Positions 44,606-57,640 of a DNA stretch of 64,000 nucleotides are shown one piece after another. A program made the position numbers and the translations under genes. The DNA is taken from contig JAODUP010000346.1 in NCBI GenBank assembly GCA_025642065.1, positions 328,501-392,500 of the forward strand, read 5' to 3'. Each line of letters begins with the position of its first letter. The stretch's first letter is position 1. The notes below the pieces were generated by a model. The model searched no databases, was not told the origin of the DNA, and saw only the letters and a program-made list of their open reading frames with translations. This DNA comes from Paralvinella palmiformis. Its lineage: Eukaryota; Annelida; Polychaeta; Terebellida; Alvinellidae.

Positions 44606-45220
44606 ATAATGCAGCAATGGATCCTTAATCAAACGTCTCAACTTTTAAGAGAGCAGTTTTTGTTGAATGACCTAGATAAAGGGAAGGTTAGATATAGGAC
44701 GATAATTCTTCACCTCTTCCCTATCCAACCCAGATCCCTTACCCAGCGAGGTAATGGTGGCTCGTTTCAAACACAACAGCATCACTGACTGATAGCCATT
44801 GACCTATTTACAACAGTTGTTATCAGTGTTAGAAGTTAATCTATGCGTTTCTTCAAAAGCCAAGGAGGCAGTGGATCTAAGTCACATGACTTGTTCGACA
44901 TTCAAAACGTATTCATTTCAACATTTCACTAAGAAATTAAAAATCGATGAGCTCATCACAAAAGTGATAACATCTAGTCAGATATTAGAAGTATTTTTAC
45001 AATTTCATGTTTCGACGCTGAAACCTGAACATTCAAGATATTTTTTTTTACGAGCGAACCAAATTACCCATTCCATGTCGTTACTGCTAAATTGGGGATT
45101 TGACTCTATTGCACCATTCAGCAGTTTACCATTCTGAAGTTTAATGTAGAGACAAAAATATGGAAGGATATGTTATTGGAAAAATCCTAACAAAACTAGG
45201 TATTTTATTTAATTTACATT
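44606..45220. other. Interior of the inverted repeat, no gene recognised
   Basis: Frames at 44585-44788 and 44799-45137 (+) are open but match nothing I recognise. Possibly decayed transposon sequence. Confidence 0.35.
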
Positions 45221-45642
45221 ATTATCACTAAATATAGCAAATTTATGAATTGATTGGAAGTAATGTACCCGAGAAAGTCTACTGTTTGAGTTTAGTTCGA
45301 GACGCTAACATTATAAATGACGATCGGCTCATAGAGGATATATATATATAAAGCACAGAAGCTTATCAATTGGCAACTTTCTTCACTCTGTGATAAACGC
45401 CTTAAATTGTCCTCAAAGAAAGTATCAACAAACAATTATCAACAGTTATCATGATATTATATTATTCAATTAACTCTTAGTTTTAAGAAATCTATTATCA
45501 ACGTTATTCTATTTATAAATATTAAAGATCTCTTTATGTTAGGAAAAATCTGTTGTCATGTCGTCATATTGCCAGCTACATCAATGAATCCTATTGTAAA
45601 GGATAAACTATAATTAATAGATAATATAATGAAGGCAGTAAG

Positions 45643-45725
45643 CAGTGGCGGATCTACGGGGGGGGGGTCAGCACCCACCCCACCTCTGAGGGGGTCAGTA
45701 CTGTGACCCATCTCTAGTAAGGATC
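45643..45725. mobile_element. Transposon terminus fragment (CAGTGGCGGATC...)
   Basis: CAGTGGCGGATCTACGGGGG with a G-rich then C-rich stretch is a common MITE/DNA-transposon end. No partner end found. Confidence 0.45.
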
Positions 45726-46270
45726 CTTCATCTTTAAATGCAATATACCATTTGGCGATAACTAGTAATACTGCGAATTTGTCACTCTTTAATAACTACA
45801 CATTGAATATTGTGTAATGTGTGTCTGATAGCATTATTATGTAACAGACAAATGACAATTATACTATTAGGATAATCCTATAAAAAATTTTAAATGGTAG
45901 TCTATAAACTCTGTATTCCCCGCAATGTCGAAAATTTTGACACCGAAATGGCAATAATCAAAAATCCTTTTCGTAAAAGGAAATATTGGGTTATACAACA
46001 CAATTATAGTTTAATCGCAAAACTCACGCCCGAACATCAGAATGTCTCTTTTAGAATTCTGAAAGCCGGTCCAATTCCAAATGTTCAACACTGTCGCCAT
46101 TTTGTTGTAGTTTACGACTTTCCATCGATTTTTCTTTTCGGAAGGGAGAGTTACAGTAACACAAAAGAAATGGTATTTTAGTGTTTCATCTACATAAATC
46201 TTAATGTCAATAAATTAATTTACGATGGTGAGAAAAAAGCCACAATTTACTCTCCAGTACTACACATGGT
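45726..46270. other. No gene recognised
   Basis: A 95-codon open frame at 45894-46181 (+) has no domain I can name. Its AT-rich codon use and lack of context argue against a gene. Confidence 0.35.
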
Positions 46271-46274
46271 TAGC

Positions 46275-46445
46275 AGAACTAACTCGGAACAGCGATACCT
46301 ATTATAGCCAGATGGTGCTCGGGTTTCGATTCTCCGCTAAATCATTTTTACAATATGACAGATGATCTTCGGCAGATCCACCGGATTTCGGCCTCGACCA
46401 AGTCAAGTATGAAAACGTATCTTCTGGCAAACGAGGTCAGAGATT
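46275..46445 (+). mobile_element. Possible tRNA-derived SINE
   Basis: GGTTAGCAGAACTAACTCGG and GGTTTCGATTCTCCGC (box B-like), then GGCAGATCCACCGGATTTCG. Confidence 0.4.
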
Positions 46446-46671
46446 AAGTACGATGTGACATTGTGTGAAAGGTCACAGATGTAATCTGTTGATTGAAGGA
46501 CCTTGTTTAGCCCGTGGATAGAAAGTCCCCCAGTGATCCTCATTGTTGATATTGGTGACTATTGTAACTGAATCACATTTATCTCACATTGAACTTCCAG
46601 AAATATAATGGATGATACTCTGGTTATTTATCACTCGTAATATCCACTGTGTGCCATATTGTAACCAGACA

Positions 46672-47335
46672 GAAAACAACAAACACCACCACCAACACCA
46701 TCACCACCATCATCACTTCTACCACCACCAACATCATCACCAACACCACCATTACCACCATCACCACCACTATCACCACCACCATAATCACCATCATCAC
46801 CACCATCAACACAATCACCACCATTACCATCATCACTATCATCATCACCACCACCATCATCATCATCAACACAACCATCACCACCAACACCACCATTACC
46901 ACTATCACCACCACTATCACCACCACCATCATCACCAACACCACCAACACCATCATTACCACCATCACCACCACTATCACCACCACCATAATCACCATCA
47001 CCACCATCAACACAATCACCACCATTACCATCATCACTATCATCACCACCACCATCATCACCATCATCACCACCATCAACACAATCACGACCACAACCAA
47101 CATCAACATCACCATCACCACCATTACCATCATCACTACCACCACCAACACCATCATCACCACAACCATCACTATCACCAGCACTTACACAACCACCAGC
47201 ATTACCACCACCACCACCATTATCCACCACCATAATCACCACTTCCACCACCACAACCCAACCACCATCACCATAGTCAACACCAACACCACCACCACGA
47301 CTACCACCACCATAGCCACCACCACAACAACAACA
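46672..47335. repeat. CAY/ACC-type trinucleotide array (~660 bp)
   Basis: Almost pure CAC/CAT/CAA triplets, mixed (ACC)n and (ATC)n. It opens long frames on both strands (poly-His on +, Gly/Asp/Val-rich on -), explained by the repeat itself. Confidence 0.9.
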
Positions 47336-47635
47336 ACTAATCACGTTTAGCAGTAGCACATTTATCAACACAAGTTACTATAACATGCTCCAGGCCCATT
47401 ACATAAAGAAAGGTGTTGTGTTGTGTTGTATAAGCCCAGGGTATCAAAATCATTTAGGCGACCATTGTAGGTAAAATAATTTTTAGATTAATGTTGCATA
47501 TCGACTTGGAGACTGGTGAGACATTTTACATAGCCCAACACTAAAAGTTTCAGTTTCCTGATGAATTGTCCAGAGTAGCTTGATATAACTGTTTGAGATT
47601 CTCTGTGCCAGTGCATTATTCCAAACTATAAAAAG

Positions 47636-47724
47636 ACACACACACACACACACACGCACACACACACACACACACACAAACAAACACACGCAAACACATA
47701 CACACAGAGAGAGACACACACACG

Positions 47725-47775
<51 letters not shown>
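47636..47775. repeat. (CA)n-(GA)n compound microsatellite
   Basis: CA repeats with G interruptions, then about 46 bp of pure GA. Confidence 0.95.
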
Positions 47776-47777
<2 letters not shown>

Positions 47778-48350
47778 AGCTCATTTACTATAAGGGTGAT
47801 ACAAGTTTTGATATTAATTATTAATATTATATTTGGTGACTAATGATCTCACAATTTTAAATTTACTAAATCACAACATACTTCAAATCCTACGCTGGCT
47901 TTAAGTCGTGTAGTTGTATCAAGCTGAAACGTTTGAGAAATTTAACTTGTATTTTGGCTACATTTACCTATATTTGTTTTGTTACGGTTGGTGTTTTTAC
48001 AACAAAACCCCCCAGATTTAATAAATTTATGAAAAGGAATTCGGTTATTTAGTATTTTTCTTCCCGTATTAAACATTTTATATAAGACCGGTGAATACAC
48101 ACTCCACACACTCCACGTATCCACAAATGTATTAATGTGGATGACACAAAAAGCGGGTATGTTTACGTGTTGTTGTTGTTGCCAAAATGAATTTATTTAT
48201 ACACATGCACCCGCGCGCGCACACACACACACGCGCACACACGCACACACGAGATAGAGAGTGGGCGAGAAAGACAGACCGAGACTATAAGTTTTGATAT
48301 TAGTTATTAATATTACATTTGGTGACTAATAATCTCGCAATTTTATCTTT
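47776..48350. repeat. Tandem duplication with microsatellites
   Basis: AGTTTTGATATTAATTATTA then TTTGGTGACTAATGATCTCA at 47803-47850 recur at 48291-48340, each after a (CA)n/GA-rich tract. Unit about 490 bp. A related piece is at 62970-63230. Confidence 0.65.
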
Positions 48351-48734
48351 TAATGTTTTCATTTCTGTTTTTTATGTTTCTTGTGTAAATAATTTTAGTG
48401 ACAGGATTGATCTTATGACAAATTGTTGAACTGATAATTAATAATTTGTCATCTTCAAATGATTAATTCACTTAGAGGATATGGTTTATCGTTATAGGTC
48501 AGATAAATATTATTGAACGGAATATCTTTCTTATAACCTCAGCGGTGCTAATACTAAAATTATAACGACACAGAGAGGATTAGTATGGCCTGTCTTAAAC
48601 GATGACATACACATTCATGAAGTTGTCTATATTTTGAAGAAAGAGAACAGAAGAAAACACAATTAAAGGGAAATAATAACAACATTGAAACTTACGTCAA
48701 AGAACAGCAACAATAGATATAAAGAAATGAATTT

Positions 48735-48860
48735 ATTTACACTGACACCTGTTGGCAGGAATAGAATGATATATCTGACACTGACACCTGTTGACAAGAA
48801 ATATAATGATATATCTGACACTGACACCTGTTGACAGGAAATAGAATGCTATATCTGCAC
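48735..48860. repeat. ~42-bp tandem repeat, 3 copies
   Basis: CTGACACCTGTTGACAGGAA then AATGATATATCTGACA, three diverged copies. Confidence 0.85.
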
Positions 48861-49640
48861 TTTTATAATTAAATTAATTGAGATTTTGGTGATTTATACT
48901 AATCATCCTCACTATCAGTTTAGTTATTCGTTATATTTGTATATCACCTTATATATAACACGTAATGTTAGTAAATATTTAATATAAATTTAATTTTGTT
49001 GCTTTAATTGCGCTCCATTTCTGGGATTGGATAATGATTAATGAATGAGATTAATCTGTAATCTGCATATATGTTATTGTATTATGGATAATTAGATCGT
49101 TTATTCTGTTACAACACTTCACGTATGCTGTTTTGTCAAACTTGTTGATATTTATTTGATTAATGACCTACACAATAAGGCCAACTTTAACTTGACGCGT
49201 TATTCGCGGATATTGAAATTTCAAAAGCCAGATTCTTCTGATTTAACGCGTTACCGCTTTGTTCTCTCGAAAACGTTGAAATAACTCGCATGACTCTTGG
49301 TTTTAAACGAGCTCAAATCGATATTTGCTGCTTCTTAACACAAATGGACCCCCACCCTAAACCAAGCCCTGAAATCCCAAACCACATTCATTTGCTACTT
49401 AAAGTATTATTTATACTAGAGTTCAGCAAGTGAAGAGTGTTATCAGAATTCCTCTTGGCTTAAACATATCTACCAAGGTCAACCCGTTCACCGGGAAGGA
49501 CTTACATTGATTGTGATATATTTGAATTTCTGTTATATAAACACTGTACATCAAGATCAGTGACAGAAGAATGCTCACAATTGCTATTTCCTCTGGCAAA
49601 CTTTCATCAGAATACAACAAATGCTGAATGCTGTGATGTT
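48861..49640. other. Intergenic, no gene seen
   Basis: AT-rich. Only short frames, no recognised repeat. Confidence 0.45.
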
Positions 49641-49645
49641 TGTTT

Positions 49646-49908
49646 TGTTGTTCGGGGAAAACCCCCAGGCTGTCGCTTATTCAGCAAGGCCTCTATATTG
49701 GAGTGGTTGATAAATATCCTCCCTCACCCCTCACAGGGGAGCAGTACGGAAAGATGGAACCGAAATATCCTGAGGGTGGTCACTGCCGGAGTGTTTTACG
49801 TCCTCAGAGGGTTTTTAACGCCCCCCTTTATTTGAAATAATTCAGTGGAGACGGCAGCGCCATTTAACATGGTCAACCACCCACGATGTTGTGAGCCGAG
49901 AAATTAAT
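49646..49908 (-). mobile_element. SINE body, 5'-truncated, same family as 20016-20365
   Basis: GTTCGGGGAAAACCCCCAGG through GCCGAGAAATTAAT matches the 20-kb SINE along its body but lacks the tRNA-like head. Frames across it are non-coding. Confidence 0.8.
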
Positions 49909-50930
49909 CTACAAGATATCTACTTCTTATCTATATGGATCTATATAGAACGATTGGATTGTAAGAAGCATCGATAAATGTTACTGTTGTTGATCTGATA
50001 AACTATAAATATTTATTTGGACGAAAAACAAGAGCCAATAGCAGTTATTTGAATAATACATTTGGGCTTACTGACAGCTACAGTGATCCAAACTCTACAT
50101 TTTATTAATCTAATGGCAGTAGTAAAAAGTCTGAATTGTGTAATTTAATTGGAGTCGCATTACTGTTGAGAATCGCACAAGTTTATAAGACTTGTTCTAT
50201 TGAAATACATACTATTTGCAGATTGAGCTATTATGAATTTGGTTGTATTAATAATAAACTTATTAGAACTATCTTGTTCAAAGAAAAGTATCCCCAGTTT
50301 TAGAACTTAACTGCCATAACATCGTATACGATGCAAAAAAGACTGTATGTATCACATTAACAGCAGCGATATCGTAATAATATAATATCTGCCATTGAGA
50401 AAAGAACATTTATCATCTGTGCATTAAACCTTTTCTAGAACATATCCTAATATCATATTATAGGATTTCGTTTCCTTAATGCCACATATCGTCATGAAAT
50501 AAAACAACATTTTGTCCTCTCCAAAGTAATGACATAACTTGAATAGTTCCGTTGTTTTTAAACGAACGCCATTTGTGCTTCATATTGTAAATGACCAGTT
50601 TCTTCTTCCTAACTCCAACGACCTTTTATTCAAAAACAGTCTCTGATATTCAGACAACATTCATCTGCTACGATGTGGTAATATTGATGTTAGAATCAGT
50701 GTCCTATTAAAATAAAGACCACTACCACATTTTCCATTAGCTTTTAAAGGACGATCAAAGTAAATCTGATCATCAGCAACAGTAATTGATTAATATCGAT
50801 TGTTGTATATTGGAATCTCTGTTATACAAATACAATACAACGTGATCAATGATGATGATGATGAAAGATTGCTTGCTGTAACTGACTACTCTAGAAACTA
50901 ACATAATAAACAATTATTTTTGTTAATTCG
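49909..50930. other. Intergenic, no gene seen
   Basis: AT-rich. No open frame above 60 codons and no recognised repeat apart from a short ATG/GAT tract near 50850. Confidence 0.5.
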
Positions 50931-50934
50931 AATG

Positions 50935-51344
50935 CAACAATTGGTGAACCTTCTCAAACGGAGAGACAACGTTTTGTAAAATTGGGAAAAGGAATTGTCT
51001 TATCGATTGGTGAAAATATTAATCGGCACAACATTAAATATCATTGTGATGTCCATGATACTCAAGTTCATAAATGGGATGACAGTTAATCTTCAACTGA
51101 AGCTTGCATTGCCGACATAACTATTTGGATGAAGAGTAATATGCTGAAATTGAATATTGATAAGACCGAATTCATTGTTTTCTCATCCCAAAATCATGTG
51201 ACGAAAACTGAGAATCTTCTCGTTAAGGGAGTGCCCAGTTATATAAATTATTTCATGTCTCTGAAAGAAATTTAGGGATTATATAGGATTATACTCTAGA
51301 AATGAGAAGCAGGTGAATTATTTATGTACGACCTTTTATCATCA

Positions 51345-51384
<40 letters not shown>

Positions 51385-51720
51385 TTATATATGACGTATT
51401 ATATAATATTCCCTTCATCTCTCTCTCTCTATCTCTACGGCGAATGTAGATCTGTGCTGGAAGTCTGGTGACACACATGTTTTGTTCAAGCTGCACTGGC
51501 TTCCTATGCATTTCAGATCACTGTACAAAAAGCTGTTTCACATAATCAGTGGAACAGTACCAGTATAGTTAAGTGATTAGATCCAAAGGTATACACCTGT
51601 GAAACTGCTGCAATGTGAGACTTGCACCAAAAAGCCATACAACAATGTCATCATACCCTTATCTACTTATACATGTGGATAAGTGGTTGAAGAACAAACA
51701 ACTATGATAATGAAAGATAA
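50935..51720 (+). pseudogene. LINE RT fragment (family B)
   Basis: Reads in broken frames: INRHNIKYHCDVHDTQVHKW (RT catalytic box degraded; the usual YADD is VHD), IADITIWMKSNMLKLNIDKT, EFIVFSSQNHVTKTENLLVK, and later pieces of the C-terminal region. A (TA)n tract (51350-51382) interrupts it. Related to 19340 and 53930. Confidence 0.75.
51350..51382. repeat. (TA)n microsatellite
   Basis: AT run inside a LINE fragment, followed by a short (CT)n near 51419-51430. Confidence 0.95.
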
Positions 51721-52229
51721 TATTGGAGTGGACGAAATTACTACACAAATTGCGAAATATGTTGTGTTTAATGAATATTATTATGTTCGTTTATTTTATA
51801 TTTTATCTCATGTGAGTGATTCGCGCAACATCTGAGTTTGGCACACCTGGAATATGTGCTAGAGAGCAGACCCTAGGAAACATTCCACAAACACAAGTTT
51901 TGCATATCCGACAAACTGTTCAGTAAATATTCATATGATTTCCTCTAAGTGATATTTTCATGTCTAGCTATTGTTATTTGAAATATTAAATAACGACACT
52001 AAACATGCTACACTAACGACTACTCCCAATAATAACTTTTTTTCGAAAGAAAACGATTACAGGAGTTTAAGATATTCAAGATACATTTGAGATTCATTAA
52101 ACTAGAAACCATACATCACATTACAGCCAGTGACATGTGTTGTTTAGTTTCTTACATAAGTAAATTAAATTATTATAAACAAATCCTATAAATAACAAAT
52201 TATGCTACTACTAATCGTATATTGAACAT
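51721..52229. other. Intergenic, no gene seen
   Basis: AT-rich, no recognised feature. Confidence 0.45.
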
Positions 52230-52988
52230 CCTATATGACTAAACATAGAGACTCCCACCCACCTTTGACAGCCTATGTGACAACACATAGAGACTCCCAC
52301 CCACGTTTGACAGCCTATGTGACAACACATAGAGACTCCCACCCACGTTTGACAGCCTATATGACTACACATAGAGACTCCCACCCATGTTTGACAGTCT
52401 ATGTGACAGCACATAGAAACTCCCACCCATGTTTGACAGCCCATGTGACTAAACATAGAGACTTCCACCCACGTTTGACAGCCTATATGACTACACATAG
52501 AGACTCTCACCCACGTTTGACAGCCTATGTGACAACACATAGAGACTCCCACCCACGTTTGACAGCCTATATGACTACACATAGAGACTCTCACCCATGT
52601 TTGACAGTCTATGTGACAGCACATAGAAACTCCCACCCATGTTTGACAGCCCATGTGACTAAACATAGAGACTTCCACCCACGTTTGACAGCCTATATGA
52701 CTACACATAGAGACTCTCACCCACGTTTGACAGCCTATGTGACAACACATAGAGACTCCCACCCACGTTTGACAGCCTATATCACTACACATAGAGACTC
52801 TCACCCAAGTGTGACAGCCTATGTGACAACACATAGAGACTCCCACCCATGTTTGACAGTCTATGTGACAGCACATAGAAACTCTCACCCAAGTGTGACA
52901 GCCTATGTGACAACACATAGAGACTCCCACCCATGTTTGACAGCCCATGTGACTAAACATAGAGACTTCCACCCACGTTTGACAGTGA
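52230..52988. repeat. 42-bp minisatellite, 18 copies, with higher-order units
   Basis: Unit begins ACACATAGAGACTCCCACCC and continues ACGTTTGACAGCCTATGTGACA. 42 is a multiple of three, so both strands stay open for ~250 codons (14-residue repeats HRDSHPRLTAYVTT on +, GVSMCCHIGCQTWV on -). Units 2-6 and 7-11 are the same five variants in the same order, a 210-bp higher-order repeat. Unit differences are mostly amino-acid changing, which argues against selection on either protein. Confidence 0.9.
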
Positions 52989-53925
52989 AACGCCTGCCTT
53001 AAAACTAGCCTGGATAGAGACAGTAATTAACAGGCTTAATTAAATATTGGCTTCACTGCAGACAATTCCTAATTAACTCTGTATTGTTATCGGAGGAAGT
53101 CTGTAATATGGCATCAATATGGGCGCCAAGATCATTGAAGCCAGACCATTAGATGGGGCATCATCACTTTATCTGTTTCCTTTGATAATTAGTTATATAT
53201 AAATGATCTCATTATCCCCTTCATACTCCATAATATTTTGATTGCAGTTTATATTCAGATCTATCATCAGTCGCATTGATCATAGGACGTCATTCTTTAG
53301 GTTAGATTGCAAACCGTGTATAATTAAAATACATTTACGCAAAATCTGTTATTCCTAAATAATATGGTACAGGGAGTAAGTTTAGAAAGTTCAGAAAGGC
53401 TCTATAATACCATAAAATATGTCAGTTGTTTGTAAAATCAGTCTGACCTAATTAAACAATGCAACTAATCCTCTTCAGTTACAGATAGTTACAAAATATC
53501 CATCATACTACTGTTTGTATGGTTACTAATACAACAATTATGATTAATAAACATATCTTGATAAAGGTAATATTTACTACACGAAAGTCATCCAGTTAAA
53601 TATGCTACCAGGTTATATCGTATTAACTATGATGATATTTCATAAGTGACCTTACTTCCAGCAGATATATGCATATAATACATATTTTAGTTTATTTAGT
53701 TGTGTTTAATAAATTAAGTAATTATAATAATAATTTACTTTCAGTCGCACTGGATTGTGTGACTCTCAATATTATGTATGTAAAATCCAATAAGAAATTT
53801 CAAAGATCAGCATCGCTTACCGGATCCGAGATCTATGTGCCTAATACAGTTTATTATTGGATGACCTGGGTTTTGGTGATGAGCCACCATAACTCCTCTG
53901 CATAAGAGATATGGATAAGAGATAT
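52989..53925. other. Intergenic, no gene seen
   Basis: AT-rich. A 78-codon frame at 53669-53905 is unrecognised. Confidence 0.45.
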
Positions 53926-53929
53926 AGAT

Positions 53930-54990
53930 AAGGAAGATATGAATATCGTCCTATATCGAGCCTTCTCTTTATCTCCAAACTTGTTGGAAAGGTAATACTA
54001 AGGCGTACACAAGAGCACTTAGATCACAGTGACCTCCATCAGCGATATCAATCAACGTGTCGTAGAAGTTATTCAACAGAAACTGCTCTCTCGAAAGTGT
54101 ACAGTAACATTGTTGAGGCTCTCAAAGAAGGCATCATGGCTACATTAATTATCCATTTAATCAAACACGCGATGTTACTGACACACTTAGAATCTTTCTG
54201 TGGCACCAAAGGAAATGCTTTAATCTGGGTAAAATCATACCTCACTGACAGAGCTCAGTGTGTTTCAGTTACAGATAAAACGTCACCAGATGTAGGCCTT
54301 CATTGTTATGTACCACAGAGATCCGGTTTAAGACCGAAGAATTATCGTATGTTTACTAAGCCAGTTTGTGAGAAATTAATAAACGGTATAACATTAAATA
54401 TCATTGTTGTGTTTACATGATACTAAAACCATCTAATAAATGTGATCATATTTCATCATCATTGTTTTTTCATCAAAGCAACAGGTGAATAAAACTAAAT
54501 ATCTTCGCATAAACGTAATATACAGTTCCATAAATTAGTCAATGTCTATTAGAAATCTAGAGTTTATATTAGATAATGTTCTAGGAATGGAGCAGCAGAT
54601 GAACATTATATGTAAGTCCTGTTATTATCAAATATGAAACATACGGACATGGATCGGTTTCGCGTTTAAAAGTGCCAAACTGTTACACAACAATGTAGGG
54701 AGATAATTATTTGTGAGCATCAGCTCCTAGGCTGTGAAATAAATTTTCGTATTAAATATTAATATTTAATACTAATATCATGTTAAACTTGCTGTAAGTA
54801 AAGGAATATTTGTAAAACTCTTAAAACCCACATATTTAAATTAGCTTAATTATAATATATATTAACCAGTGTATTTATGCATAAAAATATATTTGTGCTA
54901 TGTAAGCCAGAACGTCATTTTATTCTTGTTTCGGCGTAAAGCACCTTAGAACAATTGAAGTTGATTAAGTGGCTATATAAAATATTATTA
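53930..54990 (+). pseudogene. LINE (family B) RT and 3' end, decayed
   Basis: Broken frames give YRPISSLLFISKLVGKV-like sequence, SYSTETALSKVYSNIVEALK, WVKSYLTDRAQCVSVTDKTS, VPQRSGLRPKNY (normally PQGS), and LEFILDNVLGMEQQMN. The motif-A Asp region and YADD are missing. The 3' end (TAAAGCACCTTAGAAC... AATATTATTATC) closes near 54990, next to a minus-strand family A LINE. Confidence 0.75.
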
Positions 54991-55014
54991 TCGCTCTGCA
55001 CTAATTTCAGGACG

Positions 55015-55570
55015 ACGTGTATACGTTGTGAAAACCAAGAACTGAACCTTGTGACATACTAGATAACAATGACTGAACAGCGTACAAAATACCACGAAGA
55101 GACATACTCGGAGATTGTTGTTTCAGATTGGGCTAAACCCATTCAAATACTTTACCTGATAGACTGAACATGTCTCTTAACCAAGAGAAAAGTACATTCT
55201 TGGTAACTATATCAAATGGAGCAGACAGGTTCAGAAAAATGTAAAACTGACTTGTCTTGCTTATTTCACATTTTAATACCAGTAGTATTGATCCAATGCT
55301 ATTTCTGTTCTCTGACCACTTTTATAAACATAATGTCGTGTTTGCTTACGATTGATGTGTCATAAACTGTCCTTTCTATAATTTTGGATACACTTTCCTA
55401 ATTTAAAACAGATGTGTGATTGTTTAGAATTTAAAATCTAATATTGATTTGATTACAATGTCTTGAAACTATTTCAGATACTAGGCATAGGGTTAACTTC
55501 ACCGAAAGCATTTGATGAGCTCTTCGGCAATTATCTGATATCCGACTCTGCAAAAGGCAAAAGTGGATAT
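55015..55570 (-). pseudogene. LINE (family A) RT fragment, minus strand
   Basis: Reverse complement matches 35565-36210 of the family A LINE in order: AAACAATCACA..., AAAGTGGTCAGAG, CTGAACCTGTCTGCTCCATT, GGTTCAGTTCTTGGTTTTCA. Diverged and not translatable. Confidence 0.75.
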
Positions 55571-56425
55571 GTAGAATGGTTATGCCCTTGGGAGCGGCGT
55601 ATGATAAAGTGTTCATGGGAATTCCATTAAGTATAATTAAAATATTTGGAGAGAAAAGGTTATTGGAACAAAATATTCCAAACCATTAGCTCAATCAATA
55701 GCATTCACAAGGACAGTGTGATATTTATGTAGTTTTAATTAGGACAATAAAAGCACTCTATTAAAGTGATACAAGGAGATAAATGAAACGCTTTTTAACA
55801 GTATTATGTTTTGTTTAACAATTTGAGACTTAGGAAAGTGTACATTCGGCATACATAAGCTACGTCTGTAAACTATCGCTAATCCTCAGCTATGCCTATA
55901 AACTATCGCTAATCCTCTTCTAAGATATAAGTAAATGTTTAGTCCTTTACCTGTTGAAACATCGGTTATAATATTTCCTGATATGGCTAACATGATATTA
56001 TACCTTTAGTATTATTAAGGAAATCATATCTGACCATATTAGGAATTATTAATAATAAAAATGCCTTTATCAATTTGATTAGCTGCAATGTGATATTGAC
56101 ATATATAATTACCAACTTCATGAATTAGACAATGTCATTTCCACTGGAAGAAGCTCCACGAATGACATATAATAGCGAGATCATTAGTTTAATGTGATCT
56201 ATCTTATCTTAGGAGAAAATTGTGACCATGTCTCTTTATCTGATGAATTTAGATATTTGGATGTTTTGCGATGAGGGCGATTTTCCCTACTTCCACTTAG
56301 CTTTGAAAAGAGAAACATCGATGTCAGATGGTGATTATCGACATTTCTGCCCAATATGTCATCGACTTCTGTGATTCCGGCCAGTTTAGCTATATAATCA
56401 TGATAGTTTTGTTTTGTTGTTGTTA

Positions 56426-56470
<45 letters not shown>

Positions 56471-57574
56471 CATAATCATCATCTGTATTTTTTAGATATT
56501 GCCACTAATCTATATTAGGTATGAATGGATGTAAATTGGGTACTTCTATCGAAGTAGTCTTGTGATAGCCTGCTGTTACAATCAGTCCTATGAAGTTTAT
56601 GTCCATCTGGTCTTGTCTTGTGCAAGTTTATGTTTTTAATTGTTTGGTATATAGCCGAGGGCGGTACGCACAATGAAATTAAGTTAATTAGATGGTGAAA
56701 CATTTCTCTGTCTCAGGCTCCACTAAAGTTACGCGAAGAGATAATATGAAATCATATCTGAAGCAAAATAGCTATTTTAGGAGTATAAATAACTGATATC
56801 TACACAGTAGAGTCAGCGACTCCTATGTCATATAACTAACTACGTAAATATGTCATGTAATAAAAGATTACTATTTATATTCAGTGATAACAATCTTGAT
56901 GGTGAACTAGATCTAAAACGCTCGCCCTATTCAAGGTCATTCTGTTATTGTTCGAGTCTTTTTCTCTTAAGATTCAATAATTTATTAGCTTTATATCACA
57001 ATCAGTATCTAACTGTGTATCGTAAAGATGGACTTAATCCATATTAGGCTTCCTTGGCTCACAAATGCCAGCTTTTATCATTATCGGCAAAACTTAATGT
57101 TTTTTGGTCCACTTGTCTCCCCCCCCCCTCCCCCGAGGGATATGATCCAGAAGACCACCAACCAACAAAAACAATTTTGGGTAATCACAAACAATTATCT
57201 GTTGCTAGTGTTCGGGTCATTCGATGCAGCACAGGATATAACATTCCTGTTAATTTCTCACATCGGCCTTGACAAGCCGCTTGGGTCAGTGACCTGTTTT
57301 GCGTAAATCTTGTATTTGAGTGTCCTATTTATAGAAAATTGCCATTTAGTCTCAAGGATGGCTCCACTTGCATATATGACACGGAGTCCATAATGACGTC
57401 TTGTAGTATTTTTTTCTGTCCTTGAAGACCTGTTGGTGGTGAATTATTTATAAACGTGAGGATTAAGAGGCTCCAGAAGTGAGTCAATGACGAAAAGGCG
57501 ATTTATAAAAGGCAAACAGCCTATAACTACTGTAGCCATAATATGATTAGCTTGTTGTTATTAATGTTTTACGT

Positions 57575-57575
<1 letters not shown>
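55571..57575. other. Intergenic, no gene seen
   Basis: AT-rich. A short direct duplication of TAAACTATCGCTAATCCTC near 55867-55916, (ATT)n at 56425-56468, and a C-rich tract at 57119-57133. Frames at 57028-57306 are unrecognised. Confidence 0.5.
56425..56468. repeat. (ATT)n microsatellite
   Basis: About 14 ATT triplets. Confidence 0.95.

Positions 57576-57579
<4 letters not shown>

Positions 57580-57639
<60 letters not shown>
57580..57639. repeat. (TA)n microsatellite
   Basis: About 60 bp of AT repeat. Confidence 0.95.

Positions 57640-57640
<1 letters not shown>

Larger units (their letters stand above)
41510..45568. repeat. Large inverted repeat, ~330-bp arms, 3.4-kb centre
   Basis: Left arm ~41510-41835 and right arm ~45222-45568 are reverse complements at roughly 80-90% by eye. 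Matches include AGATCTTTAATATTTATAAA, AACGTTGATAATAGATTTCT, ATCACAGAGTGAAGAAAG, AGACTTTCTCGGGTACATTA and AAATTTGCTATAT. Homology fades beyond CCTAACAT on the outside. The centre holds a hAT transposase end, a SINE and a LINE scrap. Confidence 0.8.

Noticed and set aside
46612..47235. 207-codon His-rich open frame (and long frames on the other strand)
   Set aside because: Produced entirely by the CAY trinucleotide array. No non-repeat domain and no splice or promoter context.
52230..52988. CRISPR-like array
   Set aside because: Units are contiguous with no unique spacers, in an animal genome.
52211..53002. 253- and 255-codon frames on opposite strands as genes
   Set aside because: Both follow from a 42-bp tandem unit divisible by three. 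Copy differences are mostly amino-acid changing. Kept as a repeat with a finding.
57028..57306. 92-codon open frame
   Set aside because: No domain recognised. Crosses a poly-C tract and overlaps another frame of similar length.
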